Below, one piece after another: positions 7,975 through 21,262 of a stretch of DNA of 50,475 bases; position 1 is the first letter of the stretch; every line of letters begins with the position of its first letter. Source of the stretch: Stenotrophomonas humi (GTDB lineage Bacteria > Pseudomonadota > Gammaproteobacteria > Xanthomonadales > Xanthomonadaceae); NCBI RefSeq assembly GCF_001431415.1, contig NZ_LDJI01000014.1:1-50475 (forward strand), read 5' to 3'. The notes beneath the pieces are model-generated. The model made no database searches. It was not told the DNA's origin and saw only the letters and a program-made list of their open reading frames with translations. Both the position numbers and the translations under genes were made by a program.

Positions 7975-9105
7975 TCACGCTCCTGTTGCGTTGTTGGACA
8001 GGCCAGCACCCAGCCGATCTGCATGCCAGGCCAGCGCACCGAGCACGCCCAGCTCGCCGTGATCCACACGCCATACCGGCACCTGTCGCAGGGCCGGCGA
8101 CAATGCGCCCTTGCTCCAGAACCGGCGCTGGAACGTGCCGTCATGCAGTTCGGCGGCCAGATGGCCGGCAACGCCACCGGTGAGGTATACCGCGCGGACG
8201 CCGAAGGTCAGTGCAAGGTCGCCGGCAAGGCTGCCCATCCAACCGCAGAACGCCTGGATGCTCTCCCGTGCAAGCAGGTCACCGCCACGGCTGGCAGCAA
8301 CCAGCTCGGCCGGGTCACGCCAGCGCACGGCGGCGCCACGCAGTTCGCACAGGCAGGCATACAGCGCCATCAGGCCCGGGCCGGACAACACGCGTTCGTT
8401 GTCGATATGCTCGTACCGCTGCGACAGCAGCTGCACCACGTCGCGCTCCAGCGCGGTATTTGCAGCAAGTGCGGCGTGGCCGGCTTCGCTGGGCAGCACC
8501 GACGGGTTGTTGCCTGCGCCCAGGCGCAATGCGACACCCAGGCCAGTACCAGGCCCGAGCACCAGGGCCGGCCCGGTGCTCTCATCGTCATGACCGCAGA
8601 TGCGGTGCAGCGTATTGCGATCCACATGCGGCATCGCCTGCGCGACCGCCACGAAATCGTTGATCAGTTCCAACCGCTCCAATCCGGCATCACGCTGGGT
8701 GGCGGCCAGTGACACCGGCCATGCCAGATTGGTATTCAGCAACGTGTCGCCATCCAACAGCCCGGCAATGGCCACCACCGCGTGCCGCACCGGTGGCAGC
8801 ACGGTCTGCTGCTGCAGCGATTGCATGTAGTCGCGCAGAATCGCAGCCAGGCTGGGATGCTCGGCGCAGGCGTATTTGCGGAAATCACGTATCTCGATGG
8901 GCTTTCCGGGAACCAGCTCGGCCCAGCCCAGGCGGGCATAGGTACCGCCGACATCGGCACCAATCAGGGCGACAGGCGCAACGGCGCCAGCGGTTTCCAC
9001 CACGTCAGACGTACTGCTCAAGGCCACAGGCCTGCCCTTCCTTTTGCTTGCAGCTGCGGCATGTTTTTGACGCTCCTGGTCGAGGGTGCGCGCATCATGC
9101 GGCAT
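7975..9105 (-). CDS. glk: Glucokinase (Glk family)
   Basis: 376 residues. Phosphate-binding motif DVGGTYARLG at 51-60, INDFVAVA, the LGPGTGLGVALRL motif, PSEAGHAAL and LTGGVAGHL in the C-terminal half are those of bacterial ATP-dependent glucokinases. It phosphorylates glucose in the cytoplasm; activity on other hexoses cannot be excluded. Residues 1-40 are charged and not conserved in the family, so translation may begin at a GTG at 9027, which has a GGAAGG-type site before it. Start 9105 has only GGGA. The crcB stop is 25 bases upstream and the asparaginase gene follows after three bases. Confidence 0.85.
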   Translation of the reverse strand: MPHDARTLDQERQKHAAAASKRKGRPVALSSTSDVVETAGAVAPVALIGADVGGTYARLGWAELVPGKPIEIRDFRKYACAEHPSLAAILRDYMQSLQQQTVLPPVRHAVVAIAGLLDGDTLLNTNLAWPVSLAATQRDAGLERLELINDFVAVAQAMPHVDRNTLHRICGHDDESTGPALVLGPGTGLGVALRLGAGNNPSVLPSEAGHAALAANTALERDVVQLLSQRYEHIDNERVLSGPGLMALYACLCELRGAAVRWRDPAELVAASRGGDLLARESIQAFCGWMGSLAGDLALTFGVRAVYLTGGVAGHLAAELHDGTFQRRFWSKGALSPALRQVPVWRVDHGELGVLGALAWHADRLGAGLSNNATGA

Positions 9106-9130
9106 CGTCCCGGTGTTTGGAATGCTGCTT

Positions 9131-9517
9131 TCAGATCAATGGCCGCACCGCCCGCCAGGTCCACCAACCCAGCGCCGTCATCGACAGTGAACCGCCCAGG
9201 TGCAGCCCGATGGTGGTCAAGGCCCAGCCGAAGTGCTGCCGCTGCAGCATGTCCACGACTTCTGCGGAAAAGGTCGAAAACGTGGTCAGACCGCCCAGCA
9301 ACCCGGTCACCACGAACAACCGCCACTCCGGCGCCAGATCCGGGCGTGATGCCAGCCACGCCAAGGCCAGCCCGATCGCATATCCGCCCAACAGGTTGGC
9401 CGCCAACGTGCCCAATGGCACCGAACCGGTCATCGGGTTCAACCACAGGCTCAGGCCAAATCGCAGCCATGCCCCGAGGGCCGCACCGACACCGATGGCC
9501 AGGAAGGAAAGCCACAT
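9131..9517 (-). CDS. crcB: Fluoride efflux channel CrcB/Fluc
   Basis: 128 residues with four hydrophobic segments, the standard Fluc size. [14 protein letters not shown] at the N-terminus, [29 protein letters not shown] (pore phenylalanines and the central sodium region) and the last helix ending in WWTWRAV are characteristic. It exports fluoride as a dual-topology dimer in the inner membrane. It lies 36 bases after rarA and 25 before glk in the same operon; I see no fluoride riboswitch before it, so expression probably comes from upstream read-through. Confidence 0.95.
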   Translation of the reverse strand: MWLSFLAIGVGAALGAWLRFGLSLWLNPMTGSVPLGTLAANLLGGYAIGLALAWLASRPDLAPEWRLFVVTGLLGGLTTFSTFSAEVVDMLQRQHFGWALTTIGLHLGGSLSMTALGWWTWRAVRPLI

Positions 9518-9553
9518 GCCGTCATTCTCCCGATGTGCGTTGGGGGCAGCGCA

Positions 9554-10927
9554 TCAGGCCCCAGGCTTGCGTTGGGCACGCGCCTGCTCGCGCGCGACGC
9601 GCAGGCGGTCGAGCTTGTCCTTGAGCTTGATCTCCAACCCGCGTTCCACCGGGTGGTAGTAGACCCGCTCACCCATCTCATCCGGGAACGCGGTCTGGTC
9701 CAGTGCGATGCCGCCTTCGACGTCGTGATCGTATTGATAGCCCTGGCTGTACCCCAGCGTTTTCATCAAACGGGTGGGTGCGTTGCGCAGGTGCATCGGT
9801 ACCGGCTGCGTACCGAGCTCGGCCACATCCTTGCGGGCCGCCTTCAATGCCATGTAACTGGCGTTGGATTTGGCGGTGCTGGCCAGGTAGACCACCAGGT
9901 TGGACAGCGCGATATCGCCTTCGGGCGCACCGATGCGGTCATAGGCGTTCCACACGTTGATCGCCATTTCCAACGCACGCGGATCGGCCAGGCCGACGTC
10001 CTCCACCGCCATGATGGTCAACCGGCGCAGCAGGTAGGACGGATCGCAACCGCCATCCAGCATGCGCGCCAGCCAATAGATCGCGCCGTCGGGATTGGAG
10101 CTGCGCACGGATTTGTGCAGCGCCGAGATCTGGTCGTAGAACTGTTCACCGTTCTTGTCGAAACGACGGGTACGGTCAGCCAGCACCTGCAGCAGGGTTT
10201 CCGGGGTGATTTCCCCGCCCTCGCCCGTGGCCAGTTCCGCGGCGATTTCCAGCAGCGTCAGTGCTCGGCGCACGTCACCATCGGCGGCACGGGCGATTTC
10301 CAGCAGCGACTCCGCTGAAACGGTGATGTTCTGTCCGCCAACGCCGCGCTCGTCATCAGCCAGCGCACGTTGCAGCGCGTCGACGACATCTTCCGGTGAT
10401 ACCGACTCCAGCACATGCACGCGACAACGCGACAGCAACGCCGAGTTCAGTTCAAAGGAGGGATTTTCGGTGGTCGCGCCGACAAAGATGATCGTGCCGC
10501 GCTCGATATGAGGCAGGAAAGCATCCTGCTGGGCCTTGTTGAAACGGTGCACTTCGTCCACGAACAACACCGTACGTCGGCCATCGGCAAAACGCTGTGC
10601 GGCAGCGGCCAGTACCTGGCGCACTTCGGGCAGGCCGGAGAGTACGGCGGAAATGGCCTTGAACTCGGCGTCAGCATACTGCGCCAACAGCAACGCGAGC
10701 GTGGTCTTGCCGCAGCCCGGGGGCCCCCACAGGATCATCGAATGCACATGGCCGGATTCAACCGCACGCCGCAACGCGGTATTGGCGGCAAGCAGGCGCT
10801 TCTGGCCGACCATCTCGTCCAGCGTGCGAGGGCGCATGCGCTCGGCGAGCGGGCGCATGCTTTCCCTGTCGACACTCAGCAGGTCGGAAGGGGCGTCGTC
10901 TATGAAGATGTTTCGGGATCTGGCCAC
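9554..10927 (-). CDS. rarA: Replication-associated recombination protein RarA (MgsA)
   Basis: 457 residues, AAA+ ATPase of the clamp-loader type. RMRPRTLDEMVGQ near residue 35, Walker A GPPGCGKTT near 70, Walker B FVDEVHRFN, sensor-1 GATTENPSFELN, and the C-terminal MgsA region (LARMLDGGCDPSYLLRRL, VYLASTAKSNASY, GIALDQTAFPDEMGER) match RarA along its length. It acts at stalled replication forks. It sits about 300 bases downstream of lolA and 36 before crcB; the lolA-rarA pairing is common in this bacterial group. Confidence 0.95.
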   Translation of the reverse strand: MARSRNIFIDDAPSDLLSVDRESMRPLAERMRPRTLDEMVGQKRLLAANTALRRAVESGHVHSMILWGPPGCGKTTLALLLAQYADAEFKAISAVLSGLPEVRQVLAAAAQRFADGRRTVLFVDEVHRFNKAQQDAFLPHIERGTIIFVGATTENPSFELNSALLSRCRVHVLESVSPEDVVDALQRALADDERGVGGQNITVSAESLLEIARAADGDVRRALTLLEIAAELATGEGGEITPETLLQVLADRTRRFDKNGEQFYDQISALHKSVRSSNPDGAIYWLARMLDGGCDPSYLLRRLTIMAVEDVGLADPRALEMAINVWNAYDRIGAPEGDIALSNLVVYLASTAKSNASYMALKAARKDVAELGTQPVPMHLRNAPTRLMKTLGYSQGYQYDHDVEGGIALDQTAFPDEMGERVYYHPVERGLEIKLKDKLDRLRVAREQARAQRKPGA

Positions 10928-11224
10928 GCCGCCATTCTAACGCGGCCACTTCATTGCTCCGCGCGGTATCACCGGCGGAGATTGAATGAGTAATAGGACT
11001 CCGGCCCGTGCAGGATCGGATTCGCGCCGAAGGCACCGCTCCGGCGCAGGCTCAGGGAAACCGCTGGCAAAGACCGGTTCGTGGTCCGCCCCTGATCTGG
11101 CGTCAGAGCGCGGCCGGTGCGTGGAATGGAACGTCGAAGTCCGGTGGGGGCGAGCATGCTGCATGCCCTCCCCCATGCGGCAGAGAGAGGGCTTGGCCAG
11201 CACTTCTGCCCTGCGGCGCCTGGC
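10928..11224. other. Intergenic region between lolA and rarA with a palindromic repeat
   Basis: About 300 bases without a supported gene. At 11146-11172 there is an interrupted hairpin, GGGGG...GCATGCTGCATGC...CCCCC, similar in style to the short palindromic intergenic repeats scattered in xanthomonad genomes. Reading frames through it have no start signals and translate to basic, low-information sequence. Confidence 0.4.
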
Positions 11225-11863
11225 TCAGCGTTCGCCGATGACGTCCACGTCCTTGCCCGGCACGAAGCGGAAGGTGCCTGCGGCGAAGCCGGGGTTCTTC
11301 TTCCAGCCGCTGAAATCAATGACGGTGCGCTGGCCCACGGCGTCCACCACTTCCATGCGGCTCAGGCCACCTGCGGCAAAACCCAGGGCAGCGAACTGGA
11401 AGCTGGCCTCGGTCTCGCGCTTGGGGGTGAGCGAAAGCCACTGCATGCCGTCGCGCGGCGCGGCCTCTTCGCTGAGATCGTACTGGCGCTCCAACAGGGC
11501 CGGATTGATCAGCGCGGTAAGCGGGCTGTTCTGCTCTTCGGCGCCCTGCTCGCGCACCGTGGCCTGCTCCAGGTCCGGCTCGTACACCCACACCTTGGCA
11601 CCGTCAGCGACGATCAGCTGCGGGTGCGGGCGGGTGTATTCCCAGCGGAACAGGCGCGGCGCCGACAGTGCGACGCGGCCGCCGGAGGTTTCCTTCAACT
11701 TGCCGCGTGCGTCGAACACCTGCTGCGAGAACTGGCCGTCCAGGCCGCGCAGGCCGGTGGTGAAGGTCTTCAGGTCGTCACGGGCACCGGCATGGGCGTT
11801 TGCAGCAACGCCGGTACAGGCCAAGGCAACAGCAATAAACGAATGGCGCAGGAAAGCATTCAT
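11225..11863 (-). CDS. lolA: Outer-membrane lipoprotein carrier LolA
   Basis: 212 residues with a cleavable signal peptide (MNAFLRHSFIAVALACTGVA, then cleavage around ANAHA). The mature part shows DGQFSQQVFDARGK, SGGRVALSAPRLFRWEYTRP, KVWVYEPDLEQATVR and the C-terminal strand region ending FRFVPGKDVDVIGE, the half-barrel of LolA. It carries lipoproteins through the periplasm from LolCDE to LolB. Located 95 bases behind ftsK and upstream of rarA, the order usual in gammaproteobacteria. Confidence 0.95.
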   Translation of the reverse strand: MNAFLRHSFIAVALACTGVAANAHAGARDDLKTFTTGLRGLDGQFSQQVFDARGKLKETSGGRVALSAPRLFRWEYTRPHPQLIVADGAKVWVYEPDLEQATVREQGAEEQNSPLTALINPALLERQYDLSEEAAPRDGMQWLSLTPKRETEASFQFAALGFAAGGLSRMEVVDAVGQRTVIDFSGWKKNPGFAAGTFRFVPGKDVDVIGER

Positions 11864-11958
11864 GGCGGGTCGTGATCTGGGATGGATGGAGTGAGGCAGA
11901 GTCTGCCTCTTTCAATCTGAATGGGCGGCAATTCAAAGGTGAATGCCCGCCCGGAGGT

Positions 11959-14319
11959 TTATTTCGGCGGAGGTGGTGCCAGTACCGATCGGTCGCCGTT
12001 GTGCTCCGGCGGGCTGACCACGCCGGCCGCCTCCATCGCCTCGATCAGGCGCGCGGCACGGTTGTAACCGATCTTCAAGCGCCGCTGCACACCGGAGATG
12101 GATGCGCGACGGGTCTCAGTGACGATGCGCAGCGCCTCGTCATACAACGGGTCGGATTCATCACCGCCACCGTTGCTGGCCTCCGGCAGGCCGGTGGCGC
12201 CAACCACGATGCCATCGCCCATGGTCTGCACTTCGTCCAGCACGCCCATGATGTAGTCGGCAGGGCCGCTGGCCTTGAGGTGCTCGACCACGCGGTGCAC
12301 CTCCTCATCGGAGACGAACGCACCATGGACACGGTCCGGCAGCGCGGTGCCCGGTGGCAGGTACAGCATGTCGCCGTTGCCCAGCAGCGCTTCAGCGCCG
12401 GACTGGTCAAGGATGGTGCGCGAGTCGATCTTGGAACTCACCTGGAAGGCGATGCGGGTCGGAATGTTGGCCTTGATCAGGCCGGTGATGACGTCCACCG
12501 ACGGGCGCTGCGTTGCCAGGATCAAATGGATGCCCGCCGCACGCGCCTTCTGCGCCAAACGCGCGATCAGCTCTTCGACCTTCTTGCCGACGATCATCAT
12601 CATGTCGGCGAATTCGTCGATGAAGATGACGATGAACGGCAGCGGCTCCAGCGGACGCGGTGCTTCGCCCATTTCCGGGTTCGGCTTGAACAGCGGGTCC
12701 ATCAGCGGCTGGCCGGCGTCGATGGCGTCCTTGATCTTCTTGTTGAAGCCGGCCAGGTTGCGCACGCCCACCGCACTCATCAGCTTGTAGCGGCGTTCCA
12801 TTTCGGCCACGCACCAGCGAAGGCCGTTGGCGGCCTCCTTCATGTCGGTAACCACCGGCGCCAGCAGATGCGGGATGCCCTGGTAGACGCTCAGTTCGAG
12901 CATCTTCGGGTCGATCATCAGCATGCGCAGGTCTTTCGGACTGGCCTTGTACAGCAGGCTAAGCACCATCGCATTGACCGCCACCGACTTGCCTGAGCCG
13001 GTGGTACCGGCAACCAGCAGATGCGGCATGCGCGCCAGGTCGGCCACGGTCGGGCGGCCGGCGATGTCCTTGCCCAGCGCCAGGGTCAGCACGCTGGCCG
13101 ACTTGTCGTATTCCTTCGAGCGCAGCAGCTCGGACAGGTAGATCATCTCGCGGGTGACGTTGGGGATTTCCAGGCCGACCACCGACTTGCCTGGAATCAC
13201 ATCCACCACACGCACGGATTTGACCGACAGGCCACGCGCGATGTCCTTGTCCAGCGAGCTGATCTGGCTGACCTTGATGCCCGGTGCCGGTTCGATCTCG
13301 AAACGGGTGATCACCGGACCTGGATAGGCGCCGACCACGACCGCATCGATACGGAAATCCTTGAGCTTGAATTCGATCTGCCGCGACAAGGTTTCCAGCG
13401 TCTGCTCGTCATAGCCCTTGGGCTGCGGCTTGGGGTCGTCCAGCAAAGCCAGCGGCGGGATATCCGAGCCGTCGCCATTGACGCCCTGGAACATCGGAAT
13501 CTGCGTCTCGCGCTTGGCGCGGTCGCTCTTTTCGATCACCGGTGCAGGCCGCGGCTCGATCTTCACCGGCTCGCGCTTGGCGCGCACCTCGGCATCGACC
13601 TTGCGCACTTCCTCACGCTCTTCGCGCATGACGCGGGTCTGCTGCCATTCGCTGGCCTGTTCGGTCTTCTTGGCCAGCAGCGGCCCCAGCGCCAACACCC
13701 ACTTGCCGATCTTCTCCATCACCAGGAACCAGGACAGCCCGGTTGCCAGGGTGATCGAGGTCAGCAGCAGCACCAGCAGGAACAGGTTGCTGCCGACCGG
13801 TCCAAAACCGCTCTGCAGCGACTTGCCGACCAGCACACCCAGGCCACCACCGGCACGGGCGACGTCGCCTGGCGGCAGGCGCAGATACAGAAAGCCGGTG
13901 GCACCGATCAGGAAACCGACGATGCCCACCAGCCGCAGCGCCGGGCCCAGGTCATCCTGGCCGCGCTCTTCGCGATTGAGGCCGAACATCGCAATCCACG
14001 CCACCGCCGCCAGCACCAGTGGGATCAGGTAAGCCACGTAGCCGAACAACTGGCGCATGACATCGGCGATCCAAGCCCCTACCCGGCCGCCCACGTTGTG
14101 CACAGGCGCGACCACCGAGCCGGCCTGCGACCAGCCCGGGTCCGTGGGTGAATAGGTGAAAAGGCTTGCCAGCAGATACAGCAGCGCCGGGGCGATGGCG
14201 ATCAACGCCAGATCGCGCCACAGCTTATGCCGGCGCGGATTGTCCATCGCGGCCGCCTGCTTGCGGGCGCTGGCGCCCACGCTGGAGTTCTTGCCACGTT
14301 CCGGGACCTGTTTCGCCAC
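11959..14319 (-). CDS. ftsK: DNA translocase FtsK
   Basis: 786 residues. Four transmembrane helices lie in residues about 35-210 ([18 protein letters not shown] is the first). A charged linker covers about 215-310. The motor has Walker A GTTGSGKS near 437 and Walker [17 protein letters not shown] sequence near 565, with [12 protein letters not shown] after it. The C-terminal winged-helix gamma domain ([20 protein letters not shown] to [12 protein letters not shown]) binds KOPS. It is septum-anchored, pumps chromosome ends and activates XerCD. The linker is much shorter than in E. coli FtsK, giving the compact SpoIIIE-like size. First gene of the ftsK-lolA pair. Confidence 0.97.
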   Translation of the reverse strand: MAKQVPERGKNSSVGASARKQAAAMDNPRRHKLWRDLALIAIAPALLYLLASLFTYSPTDPGWSQAGSVVAPVHNVGGRVGAWIADVMRQLFGYVAYLIPLVLAAVAWIAMFGLNREERGQDDLGPALRLVGIVGFLIGATGFLYLRLPPGDVARAGGGLGVLVGKSLQSGFGPVGSNLFLLVLLLTSITLATGLSWFLVMEKIGKWVLALGPLLAKKTEQASEWQQTRVMREEREEVRKVDAEVRAKREPVKIEPRPAPVIEKSDRAKRETQIPMFQGVNGDGSDIPPLALLDDPKPQPKGYDEQTLETLSRQIEFKLKDFRIDAVVVGAYPGPVITRFEIEPAPGIKVSQISSLDKDIARGLSVKSVRVVDVIPGKSVVGLEIPNVTREMIYLSELLRSKEYDKSASVLTLALGKDIAGRPTVADLARMPHLLVAGTTGSGKSVAVNAMVLSLLYKASPKDLRMLMIDPKMLELSVYQGIPHLLAPVVTDMKEAANGLRWCVAEMERRYKLMSAVGVRNLAGFNKKIKDAIDAGQPLMDPLFKPNPEMGEAPRPLEPLPFIVIFIDEFADMMMIVGKKVEELIARLAQKARAAGIHLILATQRPSVDVITGLIKANIPTRIAFQVSSKIDSRTILDQSGAEALLGNGDMLYLPPGTALPDRVHGAFVSDEEVHRVVEHLKASGPADYIMGVLDEVQTMGDGIVVGATGLPEASNGGGDESDPLYDEALRIVTETRRASISGVQRRLKIGYNRAARLIEAMEAAGVVSPPEHNGDRSVLAPPPPK

Positions 14320-14428
14320 CTTTGACCAGACCTTAGAAATGCACGGTTAGTGATTGATATTAAACGACGGAACGCGGTGTTTCATCCGCTCGGCAGACAC
14401 TGTTGTACTGCGCAGATACAGGAAACGC

Positions 14429-14449
14429 CAAAAAACCGCCGGTTGGCGG

Positions 14450-14451
<2 letters not shown>
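14429..14451 (-). terminator. Intrinsic terminator on the minus strand upstream of ftsK
   Basis: Read on the minus strand: ACCGCC, loop AACC, GGCGGT and then five more T. This is a good intrinsic terminator. The only annotated gene upstream on that side, trxB, is on the plus strand, so the terminator would end a transcript that starts inside the ftsK-trxB gap. See the small-RNA candidate. Confidence 0.65.
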
Positions 14452-15586
<1,135 letters not shown>

Positions 15587-15610
15587 CCACCTGACCTCGC
15601 AACAGCCGGC

Positions 15611-16504
15611 ATGGACAAGGTACTGATCAAGCAGCTGCTGTTTCACGGCAGCTGGCTGGTCTTTCCCGCCATTGCATGGCTGTTGTGGCACTGGCGCGGC
15701 GGCCAGCATCGATGGCTGCTCGCGCTGTTGCTGATTGCCTGCACGCTGTTTGCGTGGGCACGTTTCATCGAGCCGCAGATCATCCAGGTCAACCAAACGG
15801 TCTTGCGCGACACCGGGACCAGTGCCCGGATAGCGTTAATCAGCGACATCCATCTAGGCGTATACAAGAACCGCCAGTTTCTTGAACGCTTGGTTGATCG
15901 CATCAACACCTTGCCGGTGGATGCGGTGGTTATCGCAGGAGACCTGACTTACGAGCCCGAAGGCAGTGACCTGCAGGATCTGTTCGCGCCGCTCGCTCGC
16001 CTGCAGGCTCCTGCATATGCAGTACTTGGCAACCATGACCAGCAGAAGCCCGGGCCGGATGTTGACCAAGCGCTTCGTCACGCCTTGCACGCGCTCGGCG
16101 TGAAGGTCATCGAAGGCCAGATCATCACTGACGCGCAAGGCCGGCAATGGGCCGGTCTTGGCGATCGCTGGGCAGGCAAGGACGACCCCGGATTCCTGCG
16201 TGCAGCCGGTGCCCTCAAGGGGCCCGCCATTGTGATCGCCCACAACCCCGACAGCGCCATGCAACTGCGTCCGTCCGAGGCAGCCATCGTGCTGGCCGGC
16301 CACACTCACGGCGGACAGATCCGCATCCCATGGCTGTACCGGAAAGTGATTCCGACCCAATACGACTTCGACCGCGGTGAGCAGTTCGCACGCACGCCGG
16401 ATGGGCCGGTGCGCGTATTCACTACCCGCGGTGTCGGTGAAATCGGGTTGCCGTTACGGCTGCTCAATCCGCCAACCATCGACGTGTTGCAGTTGCAGCC
16501 ATGA
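15611..16504 (+). CDS. Membrane-anchored metallophosphoesterase (YaeI-like)
   Basis: 297 residues. Two hydrophobic helices in residues 10-60 anchor it to the inner membrane. The calcineurin-type dimetal site is complete: ISDIHLG near 78, AGDLTYE near 108, LGNHDQ near 138, then IAHNPD and GHTHGGQIRIP. The arrangement fits the YaeI/YkuE group of metal-dependent phosphodiesterases; the natural substrate is not known from sequence. Its stop codon overlaps the ATG of the next gene by four bases (ATGA). Confidence 0.85.
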   Translation: MDKVLIKQLLFHGSWLVFPAIAWLLWHWRGGQHRWLLALLLIACTLFAWARFIEPQIIQVNQTVLRDTGTSARIALISDIHLGVYKNRQFLERLVDRINTLPVDAVVIAGDLTYEPEGSDLQDLFAPLARLQAPAYAVLGNHDQQKPGPDVDQALRHALHALGVKVIEGQIITDAQGRQWAGLGDRWAGKDDPGFLRAAGALKGPAIVIAHNPDSAMQLRPSEAAIVLAGHTHGGQIRIPWLYRKVIPTQYDFDRGEQFARTPDGPVRVFTTRGVGEIGLPLRLLNPPTIDVLQLQP

Positions 16505-17634
16505 GCACACGGGTTCAAGCGCTTTCGTCACTGACGCAGGTAATCGCCGCTGATTGGGATGCTCTACACGACGGCAGCAATCCCTTCGTTGGCCACGCGT
16601 TCCTCAGTGGACTGGAGCAACACGGTTGCCTGCGCCCGGAATGGGGCTGGCAGCCGCAGCATCTGACCTTGTGGCGCGACGACGAACTGATCGCAGCGGC
16701 ACCGGGCTATCTGAAACACAACTCGCACGGCGAATTCGTGTTCGACCATGCCTGGGCCAACGCGTATGCGCGCAATGGGCTGGACTACTTCCCCAAGTGG
16801 CTCGGTGGCGTGCCGTACTCGCCGGTTACCGGGCCGCGCCTGCTCGCTCGGGATGATGCGGATCGGCACAGTCTGCTCGCAGCCATCGTTGCGCACGTGC
16901 AGGCGGAACATCTCTCGTCCGCGCACATCAACTTCCATCTGCCGGGAGAGGCCTCCTGCTTCGGCGATGACTGGCTGCAGCGAAGCGACGTGCAGTTTCA
17001 ATGGCAGCGGCAAGCGCAATGGCGGAGCTTCGACGATTTCCTCGCGTCGATGGACCACAAACACCGCAAGAACATCCGCCAGGAACGCGCCAAGGTCAGT
17101 CGCGCCGGCATCCGTTTCGTCGTGCGCCACGGCGATGAGGCCAGCCCGGACGAGCTGCGCGCCATGCATGGCTTCTATCTGCAGACCTTCGCCGAATACG
17201 GCAATTCACCTGCCTTGACGCTGCCATTCCTGCGCCATCTGGCGACGCAGCTGCCGCGCCAGCTCGTCCTGTTCCTCGCGCTGCAGGATGACGAGCCGAT
17301 TGCCGGGGCGCTGTGCCTGCGCGGCACCGACACGCTTTACGGCCGCTACTGGGGCGGCGCCACCCTGCCCGGCCTGCACTTTGAAACCTGCTACTACCAG
17401 GGCATCGAATACTGCCTTCGCGAAGGGCTGGACCGCTTCGAGCCTGGCGCACAGGGCGAGCACAAGCTTGCACGCGGCTTCCTGTCAACCGAGGTGCACA
17501 GCCATCACTGGATCGCGCACCCCGAGTTCCGTAGCGCGTTACGTGATTGGTGCGCCCGCGAGCGCGCCGAGGTCAGCGCCTATCACGCAACCCTGCAACG
17601 CCACTCCCCCTTCAAATCGCAGGACACGCCATGA
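16501..17634 (+). CDS. FemAB-like/GNAT acyltransferase (PF04339-type)
   Basis: 377 residues of the double-GNAT FemAB-like family, often described as putative peptidoglycan-related N-acyltransferases. Supporting segments are NPFVGHAFLSGLEQHG near 26, the AAAPGYLKHNSHGEFVFD strand, MDHKHRKNIRQERAKV near 185, FYLQTFAEYGNSPALTLPFL, and the ending YYQGIEYCLREGLDRFEPGA then GEHKLARGF. Substrate and cell-wall role are unproven. ATGA overlaps at both ends couple it to the phosphoesterase gene and to aat. Confidence 0.85.
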   Translation: MSTRVQALSSLTQVIAADWDALHDGSNPFVGHAFLSGLEQHGCLRPEWGWQPQHLTLWRDDELIAAAPGYLKHNSHGEFVFDHAWANAYARNGLDYFPKWLGGVPYSPVTGPRLLARDDADRHSLLAAIVAHVQAEHLSSAHINFHLPGEASCFGDDWLQRSDVQFQWQRQAQWRSFDDFLASMDHKHRKNIRQERAKVSRAGIRFVVRHGDEASPDELRAMHGFYLQTFAEYGNSPALTLPFLRHLATQLPRQLVLFLALQDDEPIAGALCLRGTDTLYGRYWGGATLPGLHFETCYYQGIEYCLREGLDRFEPGAQGEHKLARGFLSTEVHSHHWIAHPEFRSALRDWCARERAEVSAYHATLQRHSPFKSQDTP

Positions 17635-18380
17635 GCAACAAAGGCCCGTTCCTGCTGGACGACGCCAGCGACGCCCCGTTCCCGCCGGCTGAACTCGCGT
17701 TGCGCGATCCGGACGGGCTGCTCGCCGTCGGTGGCGACCTCAGCCCGGTGCGTCTGCTCAATGCCTATGCCGGTGGCATCTTTCCGTGGTTCTCGGAAGG
17801 CCAACCGCTGCTGTGGTGGTCACCGGATCCACGCATGGTGTTTCGCACCGGCGGCGTGCATCTGTCTTCGCGATTTCGCCGTGAACTGCGCAATTCGTCA
17901 TGGCGGATACGTGCGGACACCGCGTTCGCCGAGGTGATGCAGGTCTGCGCGCAGGCGCCGCGGCCCGGCCAGGACGGCACATGGATCACCGCCGACATGC
18001 ACCACGCCTACGTGGAGCTGCATCGGCTGGGCTATGCGCACTCTGTGGAAGTGTTCGACGATGAACAACTGGTCGGCGGCATCTACGGCGTGGCCATCGG
18101 CCGGATGTTTTTCGGGGAGAGCATGTTCAGCGGCCGCAGCGGCGGCTCCAAAGTGGCACTGGCAGCGCTGGCGCGGACCCTGGACGGCTGGGGATGGCCA
18201 CTGATCGACGCACAGGTCGAAAACCCGCATCTGATGCGGATGGGCGCCGAGCACCTGCCCCGAGCCGATTTCCTCCGCCAAGCCCGCGAGCTGGTGCGGC
18301 AACCGGCTGAGGTGGGCTCGTGGACTGGCCGGTTTGGCGAGCTTTCCGCCGCATTCCTTGCTGAACCCGTAACCGCTTAA
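17631..18380 (+). CDS. aat: Leucyl/phenylalanyl-tRNA--protein transferase
   Basis: 249 residues from the ATG at 17631, which overlaps the previous stop as [82 protein letters not shown] and [11 protein letters not shown] are the Aat signature segments in order. It adds Leu or Phe to N-terminal Arg or Lys of proteins, marking them for ClpS-ClpAP. Located upstream of infA, with clpA and clpS converging nearby, a classical N-degron neighbourhood. Confidence 0.97.
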   Translation: MSNKGPFLLDDASDAPFPPAELALRDPDGLLAVGGDLSPVRLLNAYAGGIFPWFSEGQPLLWWSPDPRMVFRTGGVHLSSRFRRELRNSSWRIRADTAFAEVMQVCAQAPRPGQDGTWITADMHHAYVELHRLGYAHSVEVFDDEQLVGGIYGVAIGRMFFGESMFSGRSGGSKVALAALARTLDGWGWPLIDAQVENPHLMRMGAEHLPRADFLRQARELVRQPAEVGSWTGRFGELSAAFLAEPVTA

Positions 18381-18466
18381 CGCAAACTTTGCATGATTGC
18401 GCGTCTCAGCGTAAAATCCCCGCCCTTAGGCCCAGAAGGGCCGTCCGCAGAACCGCACAGGACTAC

Positions 18467-18685
18467 ATGTCGAAAGACGACTCCATCGAGTTCGAAGGCA
18501 CCGTCAGCGAGACGCTGCCGAACACCACATTCCGTGTTCGTCTGGAAAATGGGCATGAAATCATCGCCCACATCTCTGGCCGCATGCGTAAGAACTACAT
18601 CCGCATCTTGACCGGCGACCGCGTCAAGGTCGAGATGACGCCATACGACCTGACCAAGGGCCGTATCACCTACCGCATGAAGTAA
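18467..18685 (+). CDS. infA: Translation initiation factor IF-1
   Basis: 72 residues, the standard length. A single S1/OB-fold: [59 protein letters not shown] and [11 protein letters not shown]. It binds the 30S A site during initiation. The frame is open for 26 codons further upstream, but the family start MSKDD is unambiguous. It is followed within 30 bases by a strong intrinsic terminator. Confidence 0.98.
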   Translation: MSKDDSIEFEGTVSETLPNTTFRVRLENGHEIIAHISGRMRKNYIRILTGDRVKVEMTPYDLTKGRITYRMK

Positions 18686-18711
18686 TGCGGTAAACAAGGC
18701 GTTCGCCAGAA

Positions 18712-18738
18712 AAGCCGGCCCTCGTGGCTGGCTTTTTT
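18712..18738 (+). terminator. Intrinsic terminator of infA
   Basis: AAGCCGGCC and GGCTGGCTT arms with a CTCGT loop, ending in a run of six T. It ends the aat-infA transcript. Confidence 0.9.
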
Positions 18739-18924
18739 GCGTGCCTGCGATATGCCCCGGATCTTCATGGAAGCGGCCTCGGCCACGAAACCGGAGGCAA
18801 TGCGACGCCAGGCCGATCCGACCTGTTGGTGTGCCTGGTACGGAAGATGCGGGACCGGCGGGCTGCCGGATGCACCAGGACTGATGCACTTCCCTGCTTC
18901 GCGGCCACGGCCGCTCCTGCGAAG

Positions 18925-18954
18925 AAAAATGCCCGCATCGTTGGATGCGGGCAT
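18925..18954 (-). terminator. Intrinsic terminator of clpA
   Basis: On the minus strand ATGCCCGCATC and GATGCGGGCAT (perfect 11-base arms) enclose a four-base loop, followed by a T-run. It lies about 25 bases after the clpA stop codon. Confidence 0.9.
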
Positions 18955-18979
18955 CAGGTTCAACCCAGGTAGCGCTGGA

Positions 18980-21262
<2,283 letters not shown>

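Noticed and set aside
10937..11203. 88-codon minus-strand frame between lolA and rarA
   Set aside because: Passes through a palindromic intergenic repeat, with no start signal or conserved pattern.
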